From positions 4,857,230-4,917,229 of the forward strand of contig NC_087079.1 in the NCBI RefSeq assembly GCF_026151205.1: a stretch of DNA of 60,000 nt, written 5' to 3'. The DNA is from Bolinopsis microptera. Taxonomy: Eukaryota; Ctenophora; Tentaculata; Lobata; Bolinopsidae. How positions within the stretch are numbered: the stretch's first letter is position 1; every line of letters begins with the position of its first letter. A program made the position numbers and the translations under genes. Positions 1 through 12,116 of this stretch are shown one piece after another. The notes under the pieces are model-generated. The model was not told where the DNA came from. It ran no database searches and saw only the letters and a list, made by a program, of their open reading frames with translations.

Positions 1-8
1 ATAGCCGC

Positions 9-710
9 ATGCCTCATCGGCGTGAAGATCATGTACCATCCTCAACTTCACAATCTCGGGAAGTTGGACCAGGCACAGGAACTGGAACCAGGAACTCTCA
101 TATCTATCGTAGGCACACGGTACTTCTCATACACGATAGTAACTTTGACAAGTTCAATCCACGTAGTTTCAGTTCTCAATTCAATGTGCACCAATTCGGG
201 GCATCAAGTCTCGAAAACCTAGCAAAGAAACGAAAACAGCTCAACGAGAAGCTGAAGAAGCTACGACCAGACTGTATTTACGTTCACCTGGGTATCAACG
301 ACCTTACGAAGAGGAAATGTATCCCATCTGGAGCTATCCACGAACTCGCAGAGTATCTCCTGGAGACCTGCAAAGCTCAGATATGTTTCTCCCTTTTCAT
401 TCCAACCTCTAATGACAAGAAAATGAACGAGCGAATCAAAGCTGTTAACAACGAAATTAAAAGCAATGTTAGCTGGTTCCACAGACATAGCGAAACCGCT
501 CGTTCACGCATATTCACGTTTGCTAACGACCGGGTTGGCAACCAGAACAGTTATTCTATCAACACTGGATTTACCCTAAAAGACAGAGGTGAAAAAATGC
601 TCTACGTCAGCCTTCGTGAAGGACTTAAGAAGACGATGCGCATTCCTCACCAGAGCCACGATGGAAATCCTCGTCAAAAACGCAGCTCGAACCGTTTCAA
701 AGATGAGTAA
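9..710 (+). CDS. LINE-A ORF1 protein, SGNH/GDSL esterase-like, partial at 5' end
   Basis: 233 residues from the first methionine, but the frame is open to the window edge, so the true start may lie upstream. Residues 37-205 look like an SGNH hydrolase: LLIHDSN at 39-45 is block I with Ser44 in the nucleophile position, FGASS at 63-67 matches block II, and HLGINDL at 93-99 is block III with the G-x-N-D oxyanion motif. Block V, normally D-x-x-H-L followed by a glycine, reads TGFTL then DRGEKML, so the expected catalytic Asp and His appear to be threonines. The C-terminus is basic and probably binds RNA. Esterase-type ORF1 proteins are known from CR1/L2 LINEs, where they are thought to serve in the retrotransposition particle. 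Here the fold is probably kept, but catalysis is doubtful. Confidence 0.8.
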   Translation: MPHRREDHVPSSTSQSREVGPGTGTGTRNSHIYRRHTVLLIHDSNFDKFNPRSFSSQFNVHQFGASSLENLAKKRKQLNEKLKKLRPDCIYVHLGINDLTKRKCIPSGAIHELAEYLLETCKAQICFSLFIPTSNDKKMNERIKAVNNEIKSNVSWFHRHSETARSRIFTFANDRVGNQNSYSINTGFTLKDRGEKMLYVSLREGLKKTMRIPHQSHDGNPRQKRSSNRFKDE

Positions 711-3700
711 AAACCGGGACACACGCAATTGCCTTAGGCTGATGAGCTGGAACATCAACCATCAGCGTGACAAGTTTGAAGGTATCAAATTTGAAATCGA
801 TGAAGTTCAGAAGCTCCTTAACAGTCACGACGTTATCTGCTTGCAAGAAACTAAAGGACAAGTTTCTTTACGTGACTTCAAATGCTTCAATGCTAACAGG
901 ACAGGAACAAACTCAGGCGGTGTATGCACGGCGATTCATAAACACCTAGCAGCTGGAGCTGTTAGAGTCCACGTTCCAGATTGTGACGACATACTCATCG
1001 TCAAGTTAAGAGCCAAATACTTTAATCTTGACAAGGACCTAAACCTTATCAATGTATACGACTCGCCAGCACACGGTTCGTATAAAAAACGTATACGTTC
1101 GAATACCGAGGAATACATCACTACTTGCGAACAACTTGAGGAGTGCCTATCCAGGATTCCCGACACAGAAGATGCCGCCATACTTGGGGATATGAACGCA
1201 CGGACCGGTACTCTGAAAGATTTTCTTATTCCCTGCGAATCTAGGAATATACATGTCGATCTCGACCCTCCTCAATTCATAACAGCCTTGACACCAAGGA
1301 ACAATCAGGACCGAACTTTGAATTCGAATGGCAAACCGTTCATTGAGCTTCTCCAAACAGCAGGGATGATAATTCTCAATGGAAGGACTATTGGAGACAT
1401 TTTCGGTAGCCATACATGCATTCAACGTCACGGAGCCAGCACTGTTGATTACATCTGTGTCTCACGAGATATCCACCATCGGGTTAGGTCCTTTTATGTG
1501 GGCGATATCACACCTTACTCAGACCACAGACCGATATCAACCGCCCTCACCACAAACCATGGGGTGAATCTTCTCGATGACAACCTCTATAAAGAACGTG
1601 AACGGAAACTAGCACCAGTGCCGAAGCCCTTCAAGTGGACCAAAGACACTAGCACTGGGTTTGGTACATCAGAAAAGTTCAAGTCGGCCCAGAATGATGC
1701 CCAATTCATGCAGAAGGTCGAATCGCTCCTAGCAAATGACATCACCTGCCCCGAAGACATTCGAAAATACAATGACTCTGTGATTACAACCTACATTAAC
1801 CTAGCCAGCCAGGTCACTACCCAAAAAAGTGGCCGTCTTCACACTAACAAAAACAAATGGTTCGATTGGGACTGCAGAAAGGCAAAACGTCAAGTCTGCA
1901 AGATCGAAAGAGTAAAGAACAACCCCTACATTGATCCCATGTTAGTGGAACCTACTCGTGCTAAGTTTTACCTCCGAAAAAAGGAATACAGGGCTAAAGT
2001 TCGATCCAAAAAAGGCACATATCTCTTTCAACTGAACGAGAAAATAAACAATGGCAATGACATTAACTGGTCTGCTCTGAAAGATCTCTCGTCCTCCTGT
2101 AGAGATCCTGAGACGTTCGATCTGTACGACCTATTTGCTTTTCACAAATTCTTCAACGACCTCTACAACCAAAAGTGCAAGGATCCATCCCACCGTGAAC
2201 TTCAAGCCCACAACGCAAGCAATGATGGGAGCAGCCACCCTGACCTACCAACTGAAGTGGAAAATCTTAACATGGAGTTCACTCTACAAGAGCTTGAAAA
2301 GGTGATCAACAAACTCAAAAACAACAAGAGCGTATCACTGGACCTAATATCGAACGAGATGCTCAAGAACTCCAAACTTTGCCTAAGGAAAGTTCTTCTC
2401 AAGTTGTTCAACGGCTGCCTGGAACAGGGGACTTACCCATGGAATTGTTCGATAACCACCCCTCTCCACAAGAAGGGCGACAAACAGAACCCTGACAACT
2501 ACAGGGCGATAACTGTTGGAAGCTGTCTAGGGAAGCTATTTGCTTCTCTTCTCCTTGAAAGACTTATCGACTTCCGCAAAGTTATCTGCCCCGATTTCCC
2601 CCACCAACTTGGCTTCAGAGCTGGTGCACAGTGCTCGGATCACATCCTTACAATTACCACAATCATTGAGAAATACACGAAAAAGCTCAAAAAGAGAGTG
2701 TTTGCTTGTTTTGTTGACTACCGGAAAGCGTTCGATACGGTGTGCAGAGAAGCACTCATGTTTAAGCTCAATCACCTTGGTATCGGAGGGAACTTCTTCG
2801 CTTGCCTTAAAAACATGTACAGCAACTCGGTGACTCGCATCAAACTGATCCAAAAACTATCGGAGACCATTGATGTCACCATTGGAACAGAGCAGGGGCA
2901 TCCAATGTCTCCTGAATTGTTTAAGATATACATCTACGACCTCTCCATCCATCTAGCAGCCCTAGAAGATCTCTCTGTCCCTGAACTCAATGGCTTCCCA
3001 GTCAACCACCTGCTCTGGGCCGACGATCTCATCCTTTTAGCTCTTGACCAGCAAAGCCTTCAGAAAGAGCTTGACTGCCTAAATGATTTTGCAAACAAAT
3101 GGGAGCTATCTATCAACATTGATAAGACTAAAATAATGGTCTTCAACTCAAGCTCGCGGGTGCTAAACTGCTCGTACGGGTTCAAGCTTGGACAGCTCGA
3201 CATCTCTCCAACAAGGTCCTACTGCTATCTAGGTATCCAGCTCAGCCTCAATGGATCTTTTAAATGCGCCATGAACGAACTGAGGAAGAAGGCGCTTCGA
3301 GCATTCTTTTCGATAAAACGCATGGTAGACACCAGAGCTCTGACCACCAAAACCATGCTTAAGCTAATTGACTGTCTGGTGAAACCGGTAGCAACTTACG
3401 CCTGTCAGATATGGCTACCCTCGACTCACCTCATGAAAGAAATGGCGCGTGAACCCAGCCAAAGACACAACCTATCAAAAGTTGCAGCAAAAGACACTCT
3501 TGAGACAACACACCTCAAAATGCTGAAATGGGTACTGGGTGTGCACAAGAAAACTAACAACAACTTCTGTTACGGGGACACAGGAAGGATGCCCTGGGCC
3601 CTCTCAGTTCTGCCACAATGCCTCAGATACTTTAGAAGACTTTCCGGAGCTTCTTCTGAGACGAACAGTGTCAATTTTTTAGTATCTCAAGCGTTTCAGG

Positions 3701-4314
3701 AACAGAAAAATCTTAACCTCTCCTGGCACGAGAAACTCAGCTCTGTGGCTCATTATGAAACAGAAGCAGCTCATGGCACCATGAGGGATGTCTTTATCAG
3801 TGACTGGAGGGTGGACCTGGGATCGCAAACCAAGATGCAGTTCTACAACCAAATCAAGGAGGAATTTGGAGAAGAGCAGTACCTCAATCTGAAGAGCAGG
3901 CAATTCCGAACGAATACAGCTAAAATCCGCTCCAGCAGCCACGACCTGATGATAGAAAGAGGGCGTTACACGAAGGAGGCCGGAGTCTGGCCAAGAGCAT
4001 GCAGATTCTGCTGCGATAGGGATCACGTTCACGGCTTCGAATACCTTCCCTTCTTTGAAGGCACGATTATTGAAGACGAGGAACACTGCCTTACTGAGTG
4101 CCCCATGTACCACTCAGTACGATCTTCTCTCTCAGATGACCTTAAAGGGCTTTTACTTCTCAGGAACTACAAAGACATGATGAATTCAGCCCACATAGAA
4201 GAACTGGGCAAGTTTCTCAGCAGCTGTCATCGCATCAGAAATCCGAAAAAGACACCAACATCGTCTTCCACTCGATCTAACACATCCGGTAACGATTCCG
4301 AGTCACTGTCTTAA
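589..4314 (+). CDS. LINE-A ORF2: endonuclease/reverse transcriptase
   Basis: 1241 residues if counted from 589; the methionine at 703 (residue 39), which overlaps the ORF1 stop, is the more likely start. The APE endonuclease spans about 50-320: SWNIN at 53-57, LQETK with Glu87, GDMNAR with Asp201 and Asn203, VDYI with Asp287, and SDHRPI with Asp312 and His313. The reverse transcriptase spans about 560-860: HKKGD at 627-631, FVDYRKAFD with first catalytic Asp710, GTEQGHPMSPELF at 766-778, and WADDL with Asp812 and Asp813. A C-x2-C-x24-H-x4-C motif (Cys1138, Cys1141, His1166, Cys1171) closes the protein. All expected catalytic residues are present. The product would nick target DNA and prime cDNA synthesis from the nick (target-primed reverse transcription). 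Confidence 0.95.
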   Translation: MKKCSTSAFVKDLRRRCAFLTRATMEILVKNAARTVSKMSKNRDTRNCLRLMSWNINHQRDKFEGIKFEIDEVQKLLNSHDVICLQETKGQVSLRDFKCFNANRTGTNSGGVCTAIHKHLAAGAVRVHVPDCDDILIVKLRAKYFNLDKDLNLINVYDSPAHGSYKKRIRSNTEEYITTCEQLEECLSRIPDTEDAAILGDMNARTGTLKDFLIPCESRNIHVDLDPPQFITALTPRNNQDRTLNSNGKPFIELLQTAGMIILNGRTIGDIFGSHTCIQRHGASTVDYICVSRDIHHRVRSFYVGDITPYSDHRPISTALTTNHGVNLLDDNLYKERERKLAPVPKPFKWTKDTSTGFGTSEKFKSAQNDAQFMQKVESLLANDITCPEDIRKYNDSVITTYINLASQVTTQKSGRLHTNKNKWFDWDCRKAKRQVCKIERVKNNPYIDPMLVEPTRAKFYLRKKEYRAKVRSKKGTYLFQLNEKINNGNDINWSALKDLSSSCRDPETFDLYDLFAFHKFFNDLYNQKCKDPSHRELQAHNASNDGSSHPDLPTEVENLNMEFTLQELEKVINKLKNNKSVSLDLISNEMLKNSKLCLRKVLLKLFNGCLEQGTYPWNCSITTPLHKKGDKQNPDNYRAITVGSCLGKLFASLLLERLIDFRKVICPDFPHQLGFRAGAQCSDHILTITTIIEKYTKKLKKRVFACFVDYRKAFDTVCREALMFKLNHLGIGGNFFACLKNMYSNSVTRIKLIQKLSETIDVTIGTEQGHPMSPELFKIYIYDLSIHLAALEDLSVPELNGFPVNHLLWADDLILLALDQQSLQKELDCLNDFANKWELSINIDKTKIMVFNSSSRVLNCSYGFKLGQLDISPTRSYCYLGIQLSLNGSFKCAMNELRKKALRAFFSIKRMVDTRALTTKTMLKLIDCLVKPVATYACQIWLPSTHLMKEMAREPSQRHNLSKVAAKDTLETTHLKMLKWVLGVHKKTNNNFCYGDTGRMPWALSVLPQCLRYFRRLSGASSETNSVNFLVSQAFQEQKNLNLSWHEKLSSVAHYETEAAHGTMRDVFISDWRVDLGSQTKMQFYNQIKEEFGEEQYLNLKSRQFRTNTAKIRSSSHDLMIERGRYTKEAGVWPRACRFCCDRDHVHGFEYLPFFEGTIIEDEEHCLTECPMYHSVRSSLSDDLKGLLLLRNYKDMMNSAHIEELGKFLSSCHRIRNPKKTPTSSSTRSNTSGNDSESLS
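703..710 (+). promoter_or_regulatory. ORF1/ORF2 stop-start overlap (ATGAGTAA)
   Basis: The ATG at 703-705 is in the ORF2 frame and the TAA at 708-710 ends ORF1. This arrangement suits termination-reinitiation, a mechanism known for some other two-ORF LINEs. The alternative ORF2 start at 589 would overlap ORF1 by 122 bp and places a basic peptide of no recognisable domain before the endonuclease. Confidence 0.5.
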
Positions 4315-6610
4315 GGACATTTTAACTACCCCAGTGGCCCTTAACCAAGTGTTCGAACTGTTTTCATTTGGAGTTACAGTTGCATAATTTACGCCCGTCT
4401 TTGAATTTGTGTGTAATCTTTCCTGATAGTGTATTTTTGACTTTTGGAGTAATTTTGTGAATTTTATGAACCATTCCTGCATAATTTATTACCTTGTCGG
4501 TGCATTATCCACTTTAATCCGGTTAAATTATTATATTTGATCTTATTTCTTTTTCGTACAGAATGTAGTGAAGTTAATTTTTTTTTTACGTGTTTTGGGT
4601 CTTATTTATGATTTTCTTTAAAATTATCTTATTTATTTCATTGTTGTATTGTCACGACGGGTTCGTTAGTGTTCCCCCTGACTATTTAAGTTTAATTCCA
4701 GTTTAATTCCAGTTTATAGCAGCCTTAGTAATTCTATAGATTGCACCATTTTTAATACAATGTCTTTTTCCGGTTCCTTGGTTGACATTATTTTTAAATC
4801 CTTGATCGCATCTAGCTGCCTGTCTTTTTGTATGGGGAACGGTTGGGGATCACGTAAACATTTTGGTCGTTCTTCACTAGTTTTAGCCTCCTCGTTTTTG
4901 ACAAGATCTGGTTTACCACTGTAGAACGAAAAGTTATTACTTCGCTGATCTTACGGATTGTCCAGATTGCGTTCTGCAGCTATAATTCTGGGGACATCTA
5001 CTGTAGGTTTCTAAGTCTAACGAATCGCACGAAACATGTCGCTGACTTTAATGATCGTATTTTTGCTGCGATCTTCCTCCTGGACCTGAGTCTTGAACAA
5101 CAGTTTTTTTAAATCTTGCCAATGGATATATTTGACTGCGAAACTGAAACATTATTCATTAATTGATATGTACTGTATGAGTAATTGAATGCAGACTCTA
5201 TAAGTATAATTTAGTCCTAAACTGATGTTTTAGTGAAATGTCTAATGTATCATTCTTTTCTTTCCTGCAGCCTAGGGCCTCTGACTTCAAGTCAGGTCAG
5301 CAGTGATTATATTTGTGATATGGATAAAAAAAATCCAACATGTAGCTCGATACATTTTATCTTTTTTAAGCTTCTTCATCAGGTTCGTGGCATTATAAAC
5401 TTACCCAAGTCCCAACCCCACCTCCCTGCAGTTTTCATTAAGAAGTAACACTCAACACTGCAAAAAATCTCACTTCTTCTATATCTTGTGCATTTTTTAT
5501 ATCCCGGTAATGGTCGTGCGATATGCAAACAAAATTATCGTTAAACACATCAACTACAAGATAACGTAATGATAAGAGAGCAGAAAATAAGCAACGCATG
5601 CAATTTTATTTTATTTATGGTGCTGTACTATTCGCCATTCGTTGTGAGCACCGCACTTTCTCGATACGGAACTTTTCTGAGGAGCAATGATACGAGTCCT
5701 TTTAGCTTTTAAAAAGACGATTTCTCGTACGAGTTTCAAAGTCATGTCTATAGCCCTGTTATAAGCAGGTAGTGGTACTGTTTGAGTGAAATAATCTGGT
5801 TAATATTTTATCATTTACACTGCTATACAGTTTTATCATAAATTTATAATCTTTATATTAACTTATTCTTTATCCAACACTTGATCGTGCAGTAAGAAGT
5901 AAAAATAAGACAAGCTCAATATATCATAAGCTTGATCAGGAGGATTTTATCAATCATATTAATATATTCGAATTTCATTAGTTTGAGAGAGAATAGCTTT
6001 GTTGCACGATTATTGCACATAATTTAATTAAAAGTACGGTCAAAGATAAAGGTACGTACGCGTTGTTCGTGTTACTTCGCATCTTATCAGATTAATTTTC
6101 CATTTTGTCGAGAATAATACCAGTTGCTGCAACTTTTAATAGCTATAAAAGGATAATTTAAAAAATTGACGAACAGGCCCGGCAAATTTTTAAAAGAATA
6201 ATTGCAATTCATGCCTTTTTTGAGTAATTCAGGCGAATTCGAACTCATCAGGCTGTATATAAGATATTCCGTATATTTATTGAACATAAGAAAATTAGAT
6301 ATCTTATTTAATTTTACTTTCAGCCATGCTGTTAAAGATAGCACAAATAAGTAATATATTTGTGTGTATTGTAAATTGTACAATGTACAATGTACAATGT
6401 ATTGTAAATTGGCACTTAATTGGATGGTTAGAAATAGCTCATATATTGTTAGTGCAAAATCTATTTGAAAATCTATTTTGACTTTTGTCTTTTTTCAAAC
6501 AAACATGAATATTGTAGTTTTGTGGCATTTATTAAATTTATCTAAAAATAAATTGCTACTACTACTTGAAAAGGTCTTACTTACTACTTACTAGGGAAAA
6601 CAGTATAGCA
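4315..6610. other. LINE-A 3' flank and unassigned AT-rich DNA
   Basis: The first several hundred bases after the ORF2 stop are T-rich and probably hold the LINE 3' untranslated region, but I see no clear element end. A 14-bp tandem TTTAATTCCAGTTT-type duplication lies near 4690-4715 and a GTACAAT triplication near 6376-6400. Small open frames here have no coding character I recognise. Confidence 0.4.
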
Positions 6611-6749
6611 CGGTAAACCGTTATTTTACTGCATTATATTGGTGTCTACGGTAAACCGTTATTTTACTGCACTAAATTGGTGTGTACGGTAAACCCTTAT
6701 TTTACTGCACTAAATTGGTGTGTACGGTAAACCGTTATTTTACTGCACA
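6611..6749 (+). repeat. 38-bp minisatellite, about 3.6 copies
   Basis: Units beginning CGGTAAACCGTTATTTTACT start at 6611, 6649, 6687 and 6725. Copies differ by a few substitutions, for example CCGTT against CCCTT, and the period is exactly 38. Confidence 0.9.
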
Positions 6750-9019
6750 GTGCACGTGGCCCTTAAGTTTTTGTGTACTTACCTGCAGTTGCTGACGCTA
6801 TTCAGCATTTGTATGAATTGTGATAATAAGACCTGCTCATGAAACACTCCGGACTAGCATCAGGATGGTCCTTTATCAGACATAATCGATATTACGAGAT
6901 ATAACGAGATGTTTCGTGACTTCTCTCTTCAAGTGGTATTCCTACCAACATAAACTTACCACAAATGAACTCCATGGAGTTCATTTGATCCACCGCTCAT
7001 CATGAACATTGCTCATGGTCATTTGCCACTTAACGTTATATTTATATAGTTAATTGGTTTTGTGATATTGTGGGCATAATATCGGTCATTTTAGTGGTTT
7101 GGCATAAATTGATTATCTTGCATTGTTCTTTTAGGTGTCTCATTTGTCAAGTTGTAAAGCATGACTCGTGCCAGAATATTTTGATAGTTAGAGTTGCTAA
7201 TTGGAAAAATAGGTGAGTTTCCGAATATCTTCTGTAACTCTTTAAATCGCTTTCGGTATTTAACCAAGCCTATTATAATGAAATGAGACAACCACTCAGC
7301 TATTTCAGGTCAACTACCACTGTCGATGTAGTACTTAGTTATCTGAAAATATTGCGGCAATGGTAGCTGACCTCCGTTATGTTATAAATGAAACATTGTT
7401 GTCTATTAAACTATTGCAGTTTCATAGATAGCGATTACGTTTGATTTTATATGGGAATTATTTCCCAAACACTTATCGATTCAAAATTATCCAGACATTT
7501 TAATTTTGGTGGATTTGAATACACCAATAGATACGTGATTACAATGCTATAGATTTAAATTTGGCGACATCAATACAAAATATCAATTAATCTTACCTCA
7601 TTATTTAACGTAATCAGATAACATTGCTGGGGAAAATGACGTACACAACTATTTCAATTATAAAATTAGCATGAAATGAGAGGGCATATTATAATGAGCC
7701 AAATCTTGATTTCTTCATGTATGATTTCACCATTGTGTTTGATATTTTTATGTAACGAGCAAATCATTGTGATTTAAATGCACTCAACTATTCTACCTCT
7801 CAATCTTTGACGTCATTATTCATGTAGTTTCAAAGATAGGTCCACGTGATTCTATTACCACGTGTTCTGTTACCAACACCAGATCAGGTTTGCTACACGT
7901 TATAATTAAATTATCATGTCACATCATCTTCCTTACAGCTGCTTCACTGGTCCTGTCACTTACAGTTTCCTTACGACTTCCTACAAGCTTTTAATATGCT
8001 AATTATGCTATTAATTGGCTAATAGTATTAATTATAATTTGATACGTCGCGTGTCAAACAGTTAATTGGATTGGCCTCAGAAGCTAGAAAGTCATTAAGC
8101 CGTCATTCTGCCTATCAATGATACACGATCCTTTATATTAATCTATTAATTTGATTTTATCTACGATGCTCTATCAGTTGTAACACAATTCTTCCGAATG
8201 CATTCTTGTGTTCCATTTAAACGTTTACCCTTGCCTATCAAGTAAATCGAGATTTTTTGACTCGTTGGTCATTCGATGTCATTGTAAATCTATTCCAGGT
8301 TGTTCACGTTTGGAAGAATTTCACTTGGTCATTTATGTTTATTTTGATTCGTTTGTTTTGACTAGTTTATTTTCATTTGCCGGCGTTTGTCCCCCGATCA
8401 GCTTGCGAAATATGTCCAAGTTATAATGCAGCATAACCTGGTATCATATATTCAAATATTGTTGTTAACCAACATGATATTATGCACTGAACAACCATAA
8501 CAATTTAACCCCTAGCACCACAGAACAGAGAGGCAGGTGCTTACTGTATTTTTGATTCATAAGCTAATTTTGTTCAGCTTCTAGATCTGAGGTCGGTGAA
8601 CTACTTTGATATTGTTAGCATCACTAACCTAATGTCAGGTTTATGGTTTAACTTCACTTAGCTGGGACTGGGACTGTTCCTTATCGGTAACCTAAGCATT
8701 TAAAAGTAAAAGTATTTTTGCAGTCCTTACCGTCCTTACCGTTGTCCAATGTCCAGGTACAAAATAAATAACAAAGCTGAACGTTTTATAGATAGAGATA
8801 TTGCCCTACCCTATTACGGTACAATGGCCAGGCAATCAATCAGGCCAGCTCCAGCGAATCTGTGACGATTCTAGGAAAAAAAACCTAATTAATAAACATT
8901 GTTATCAAATCTTTGTTATTAAATCTGTTGTTCAGCTCGGAATCATGAAGTCACATGTAAGGCGAGACTTCACGTGACTAGCGAGAACAGTGTAACTGTA
9001 TCCTGGTATCAACCATTTT
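6750..9019. other. Unassigned AT-rich DNA
   Basis: No gene, RNA or repeat with a clear unit is visible. The longest open frames are short and lack recognisable domains. The final 100 bases lead into the foldback element. Confidence 0.4.
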
Positions 9020-9340
9020 GGGACCTTTGCTGATAGTTGAAATTCGACATATGACGTCATCTAGCGTCATCTAGCGTCATCTAGCGTGAAATATCGCCAG
9101 ATGATGATAGATGACGCTAGATGACGCTAGATGACGCTAGATGACGCCAATTAGCGACATTGTCGCTAAGTGCACGGCACCTTTCGAATGTCGCTATCTA
9201 GCGCCATCTAGCGCTATCTAGCGCTATCTAGCGCTATCTAGCGCTATATGACGCTATATGACGCTATATGACGCTAGATGACGCTAGATGACGCTAAGCA
9301 CGCAGCACTGACGCCAGGCGACAGATAGCGCTATTTTCTT
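9020..9340 (+). repeat. Left long inverted repeat of the foldback element
   Basis: Pairs with 12477-12788. It contains runs of ATCTAGCGTC, AGATGACGCT and TATCTAGCGC units around two non-repetitive patches that act as landmarks for the alignment. Confidence 0.8.
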
Positions 9341-9720
9341 AAAATTTCCGCCCTTTTTTTTGCGACATCTAGCGGTATCTAGCGCTATCTAACGCTATAT
9401 GTCGCAACGACATCTGACGCAGCGCTATCTAGCGCTATCTAGCGCTATCTGGCGCTATCTCGCGGAGAATGTCGGTTTGTGACAGTTTACGCTAGATAGC
9501 GCTAGATAGCGCTAGATAGCGCTAGATATCGCGACGACAGCTAGCGCTAGATAGCGCTATCTAGCGTAAACTGTCACAAACCGACATTCTCCGCTAGATA
9601 ACGCTAGATAGCGCTAGATAGCGCTATCTAGCGGAGAATATCGGTTTTTGACAGTTAACGCTAGATAGCGCTAGATAGCGCTATCTAGCGCTAGATATCG
9701 CGGCGACAGCTATAGCTATG
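9341..9720. repeat. Local palindromes of AGATAGCGCT/AGCGCTATCT units
   Basis: GGAGAATGTCGGTTTGTGAC near 9465 is followed by TAGCG units and then by its own reverse complement ending near 9590, giving a hairpin of about 125 bp. A diverged third copy follows near 9635. The core AGCGCT is self-complementary, so single strands could fold at many registers. Confidence 0.75.
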
Positions 9721-9726
9721 GCTATA

Positions 9727-10042
9727 GTTGTTAAACGTTAAATATATAACGTTGGTTATAGGTTTTATTTTTAACGTTGCAAAACGTTTATTATTTGACG
9801 TCAGATCAAGGTTACCTTATTAACTATAAGCAGAGTTTAAAATTCAACTACATTTGAACGTTGTATGTAGGTTACATATAAAACGTTGTTAAACGTTAAA
9901 TATCTAACGTTGGTTATAGGTTTTATTTTTAACGTTGCAAAACGATTATTATTTTACGTTAGATCAAGGTTACCTTATCAACTATAAGCAACGTTCAAAA
10001 ACTCAACTAAATTTTAACGTTGTATGTAGGTTACATATAAAA
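9727..10042 (+). repeat. 158-bp tandem duplication inside the foldback element
   Basis: GTTGTTAAACGTTAAATAT starts at 9727 and again at 9885; both units run to GTAGGTTACATATAAAA. AACGTT recurs many times in each unit. Confidence 0.85.
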
Positions 10043-11281
10043 ACTTTGCCGGCTGGTATAGGCTTAGACTAATATTTTGAGAAAAAGCGGCGCGTGATAG
10101 TAAATTACGAGTATCACCCGTTAACGAGTGAGATTCTTCCAGTATAAGCTGTTTATGCTCTAACCATAGCCCTCTCGCTAGTATAGTAGTACGCTTAGAC
10201 ACATGGCTATGTGAAAGAAGATGATGTAAAGATCTTAATGTTAAATTAGCATTTGCAAATTAATAGTATTGAAATCTCGCACAGCAAGTTATTAAAAGAA
10301 TGTAATGAGAGTCGAGCCAAATTTATTGTTCAGTAATCACATTTACAATGGGTTTACACATTACATAACCGTTTAAATTTCAAATTAATGTTCCTGCACG
10401 AATGAAAATGCCTCATAATCATATATCGTACCCACGAGTTTTCAGTTTACGAACTACGCGCAAGTGTGAAGTGCAAGCGCGAAAGCTTTATGACAGGCTG
10501 AGCGCGGCCCAGTAACAATCCTCGGGATTGGAATTATTTTGGATAAATACTTTACAGCTTTGAGCTTCGAGTAATCTATTTGACGATGTTTGTTGTAGCG
10601 CGATGCACTACTGGGCCGCGCCGCGCAGCCAATAATGCTTCTTGCAACCACTAGTGCTTTACTAAACACAGTTGGTCAGTACGTTACTGTACGAACTTTT
10701 AAAAGGTGTCGAACTGTACAAATTTTAAAAAGCTGTCGAGGAATTTTTACCGAATTTTTTTTTTAATTTTGTTTTTTAATCACAAGTTCAGTCCGAAAAA
10801 TTTGTTATTTTTGTCCGGGAGGTTACACTTCAGATTTAAAATATTAACATGCATCCGCACGTCATCGTTTCCCGCCATTTTAACACAAATTTTTGCAATT
10901 AGCTTTTCGAAAATTTATGAGGCGAATTTTTCCTAAAATAATCCCGAACTGAAAAAACGTGCCGAACTGTACGAATTTTTACGACTTTTGTACGAACTGA
11001 CTAACTATGTTACTAAATTGGCGACGCGATATGCACCATGACTGGGCCTCGCCGAGCTGTGAACAGTGAAGGATTGACATCGTGAATCAACGCGATGCGT
11101 TACTGTGAGTGTGTCGCGCCGCGCATCCAAAAATGCTTCTCGGTATCCAATAATGCTTTTCGGCGAAATGCACCACTGAGCTGTGAAAGATTGGCATCAT
11201 GAATCAACGATGTTAGTAACTTGTATAAATTTTGTCGAAATAGTACGTGCCGCGCCGCTTTCTTCCGATCCCGAAATGTTA
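10043..11281. other. Foldback interior without a recognisable gene
   Basis: No transposase-like frame is present. The stretch 10591-10655 (GCGCGATGCACTACTGGGCC then CCAATAATGCTTCTTGCAAC) is related to 11110-11180 and, inverted, to the palindrome at 24600-24700, so it belongs to a dispersed repeat family. Confidence 0.45.
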
Positions 11282-11571
11282 AGGGTCGACGGTCGTTTAC
11301 ATATTAGTATTACGTAATCAGCTGAGGAGGTTGGGGTTTTCAAATGATTATTGATTACGCTAGTGTAAAATTGACATAAATATATTAGCTATGGTAAAAC
11401 TGATTACGGGGTATGTGAACGACCCCTCATTGTTAGTAATCAGTTCCATACATAGCTATTAAGCTATTAGTATCATTATAATCACACTAGCGAGCGTAAT
11501 AATTTGGAAAACCCCGGCCGGCGGCATCATATCAGGCCCCTTATATAATTATAATATGTAAACGACCCCTT
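11282..11571. mobile_element. MITE-like imperfect hairpin of about 290 bp
   Basis: GGTCGTTTACATATTA at the left pairs with TAATATGTAAACGACC at the right, and inner parts (GGGGTTTTC, ACGCTAGTGT) also pair. A further GTGAACGACCCC lies near the middle. No coding capacity is seen. It looks like a small non-autonomous element nested in the foldback interior. Confidence 0.55.
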
Positions 11572-11796
11572 GATTAAGTGATATTTAATATTTTGTTCCA
11601 CTCAGCCGAATATTTGATAAATCGAGTGTAATAGTTGGGTGACTTCGACGAGCCGCGCAAGCTTATAGTTATAGTTATAGCATTCTCACTTAAATTATAA
11701 TTAATTTTCATACACAGTAAAAATTAATTTTCATATAAAATAAAAATAACAAAAAAGATTGGGTGGGAAAAGACAGGCTGCGCTTACGGTCCCAGT

Positions 11797-12116
<320 letters not shown>

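Larger units (their letters stand above)
1..4314 (+). mobile_element. LINE-A: two-ORF APE-type non-LTR retrotransposon, 5' end outside window
   Basis: An esterase-like ORF1 is followed by an overlapping ORF2 with an apurinic-type endonuclease, a reverse transcriptase and a C-terminal cysteine/histidine motif, the plan of CR1/L2-like LINEs. Both frames are free of internal stops, which suggests a recent, possibly still competent copy. ORF1 is open to base 3 of the window, so the 5' part lies upstream. No polyA tail or terminal microsatellite marks the 3' end, so only the coding part is delimited here. Clade assignment is uncertain; a reverse-transcriptase phylogeny would settle it. Confidence 0.9.
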
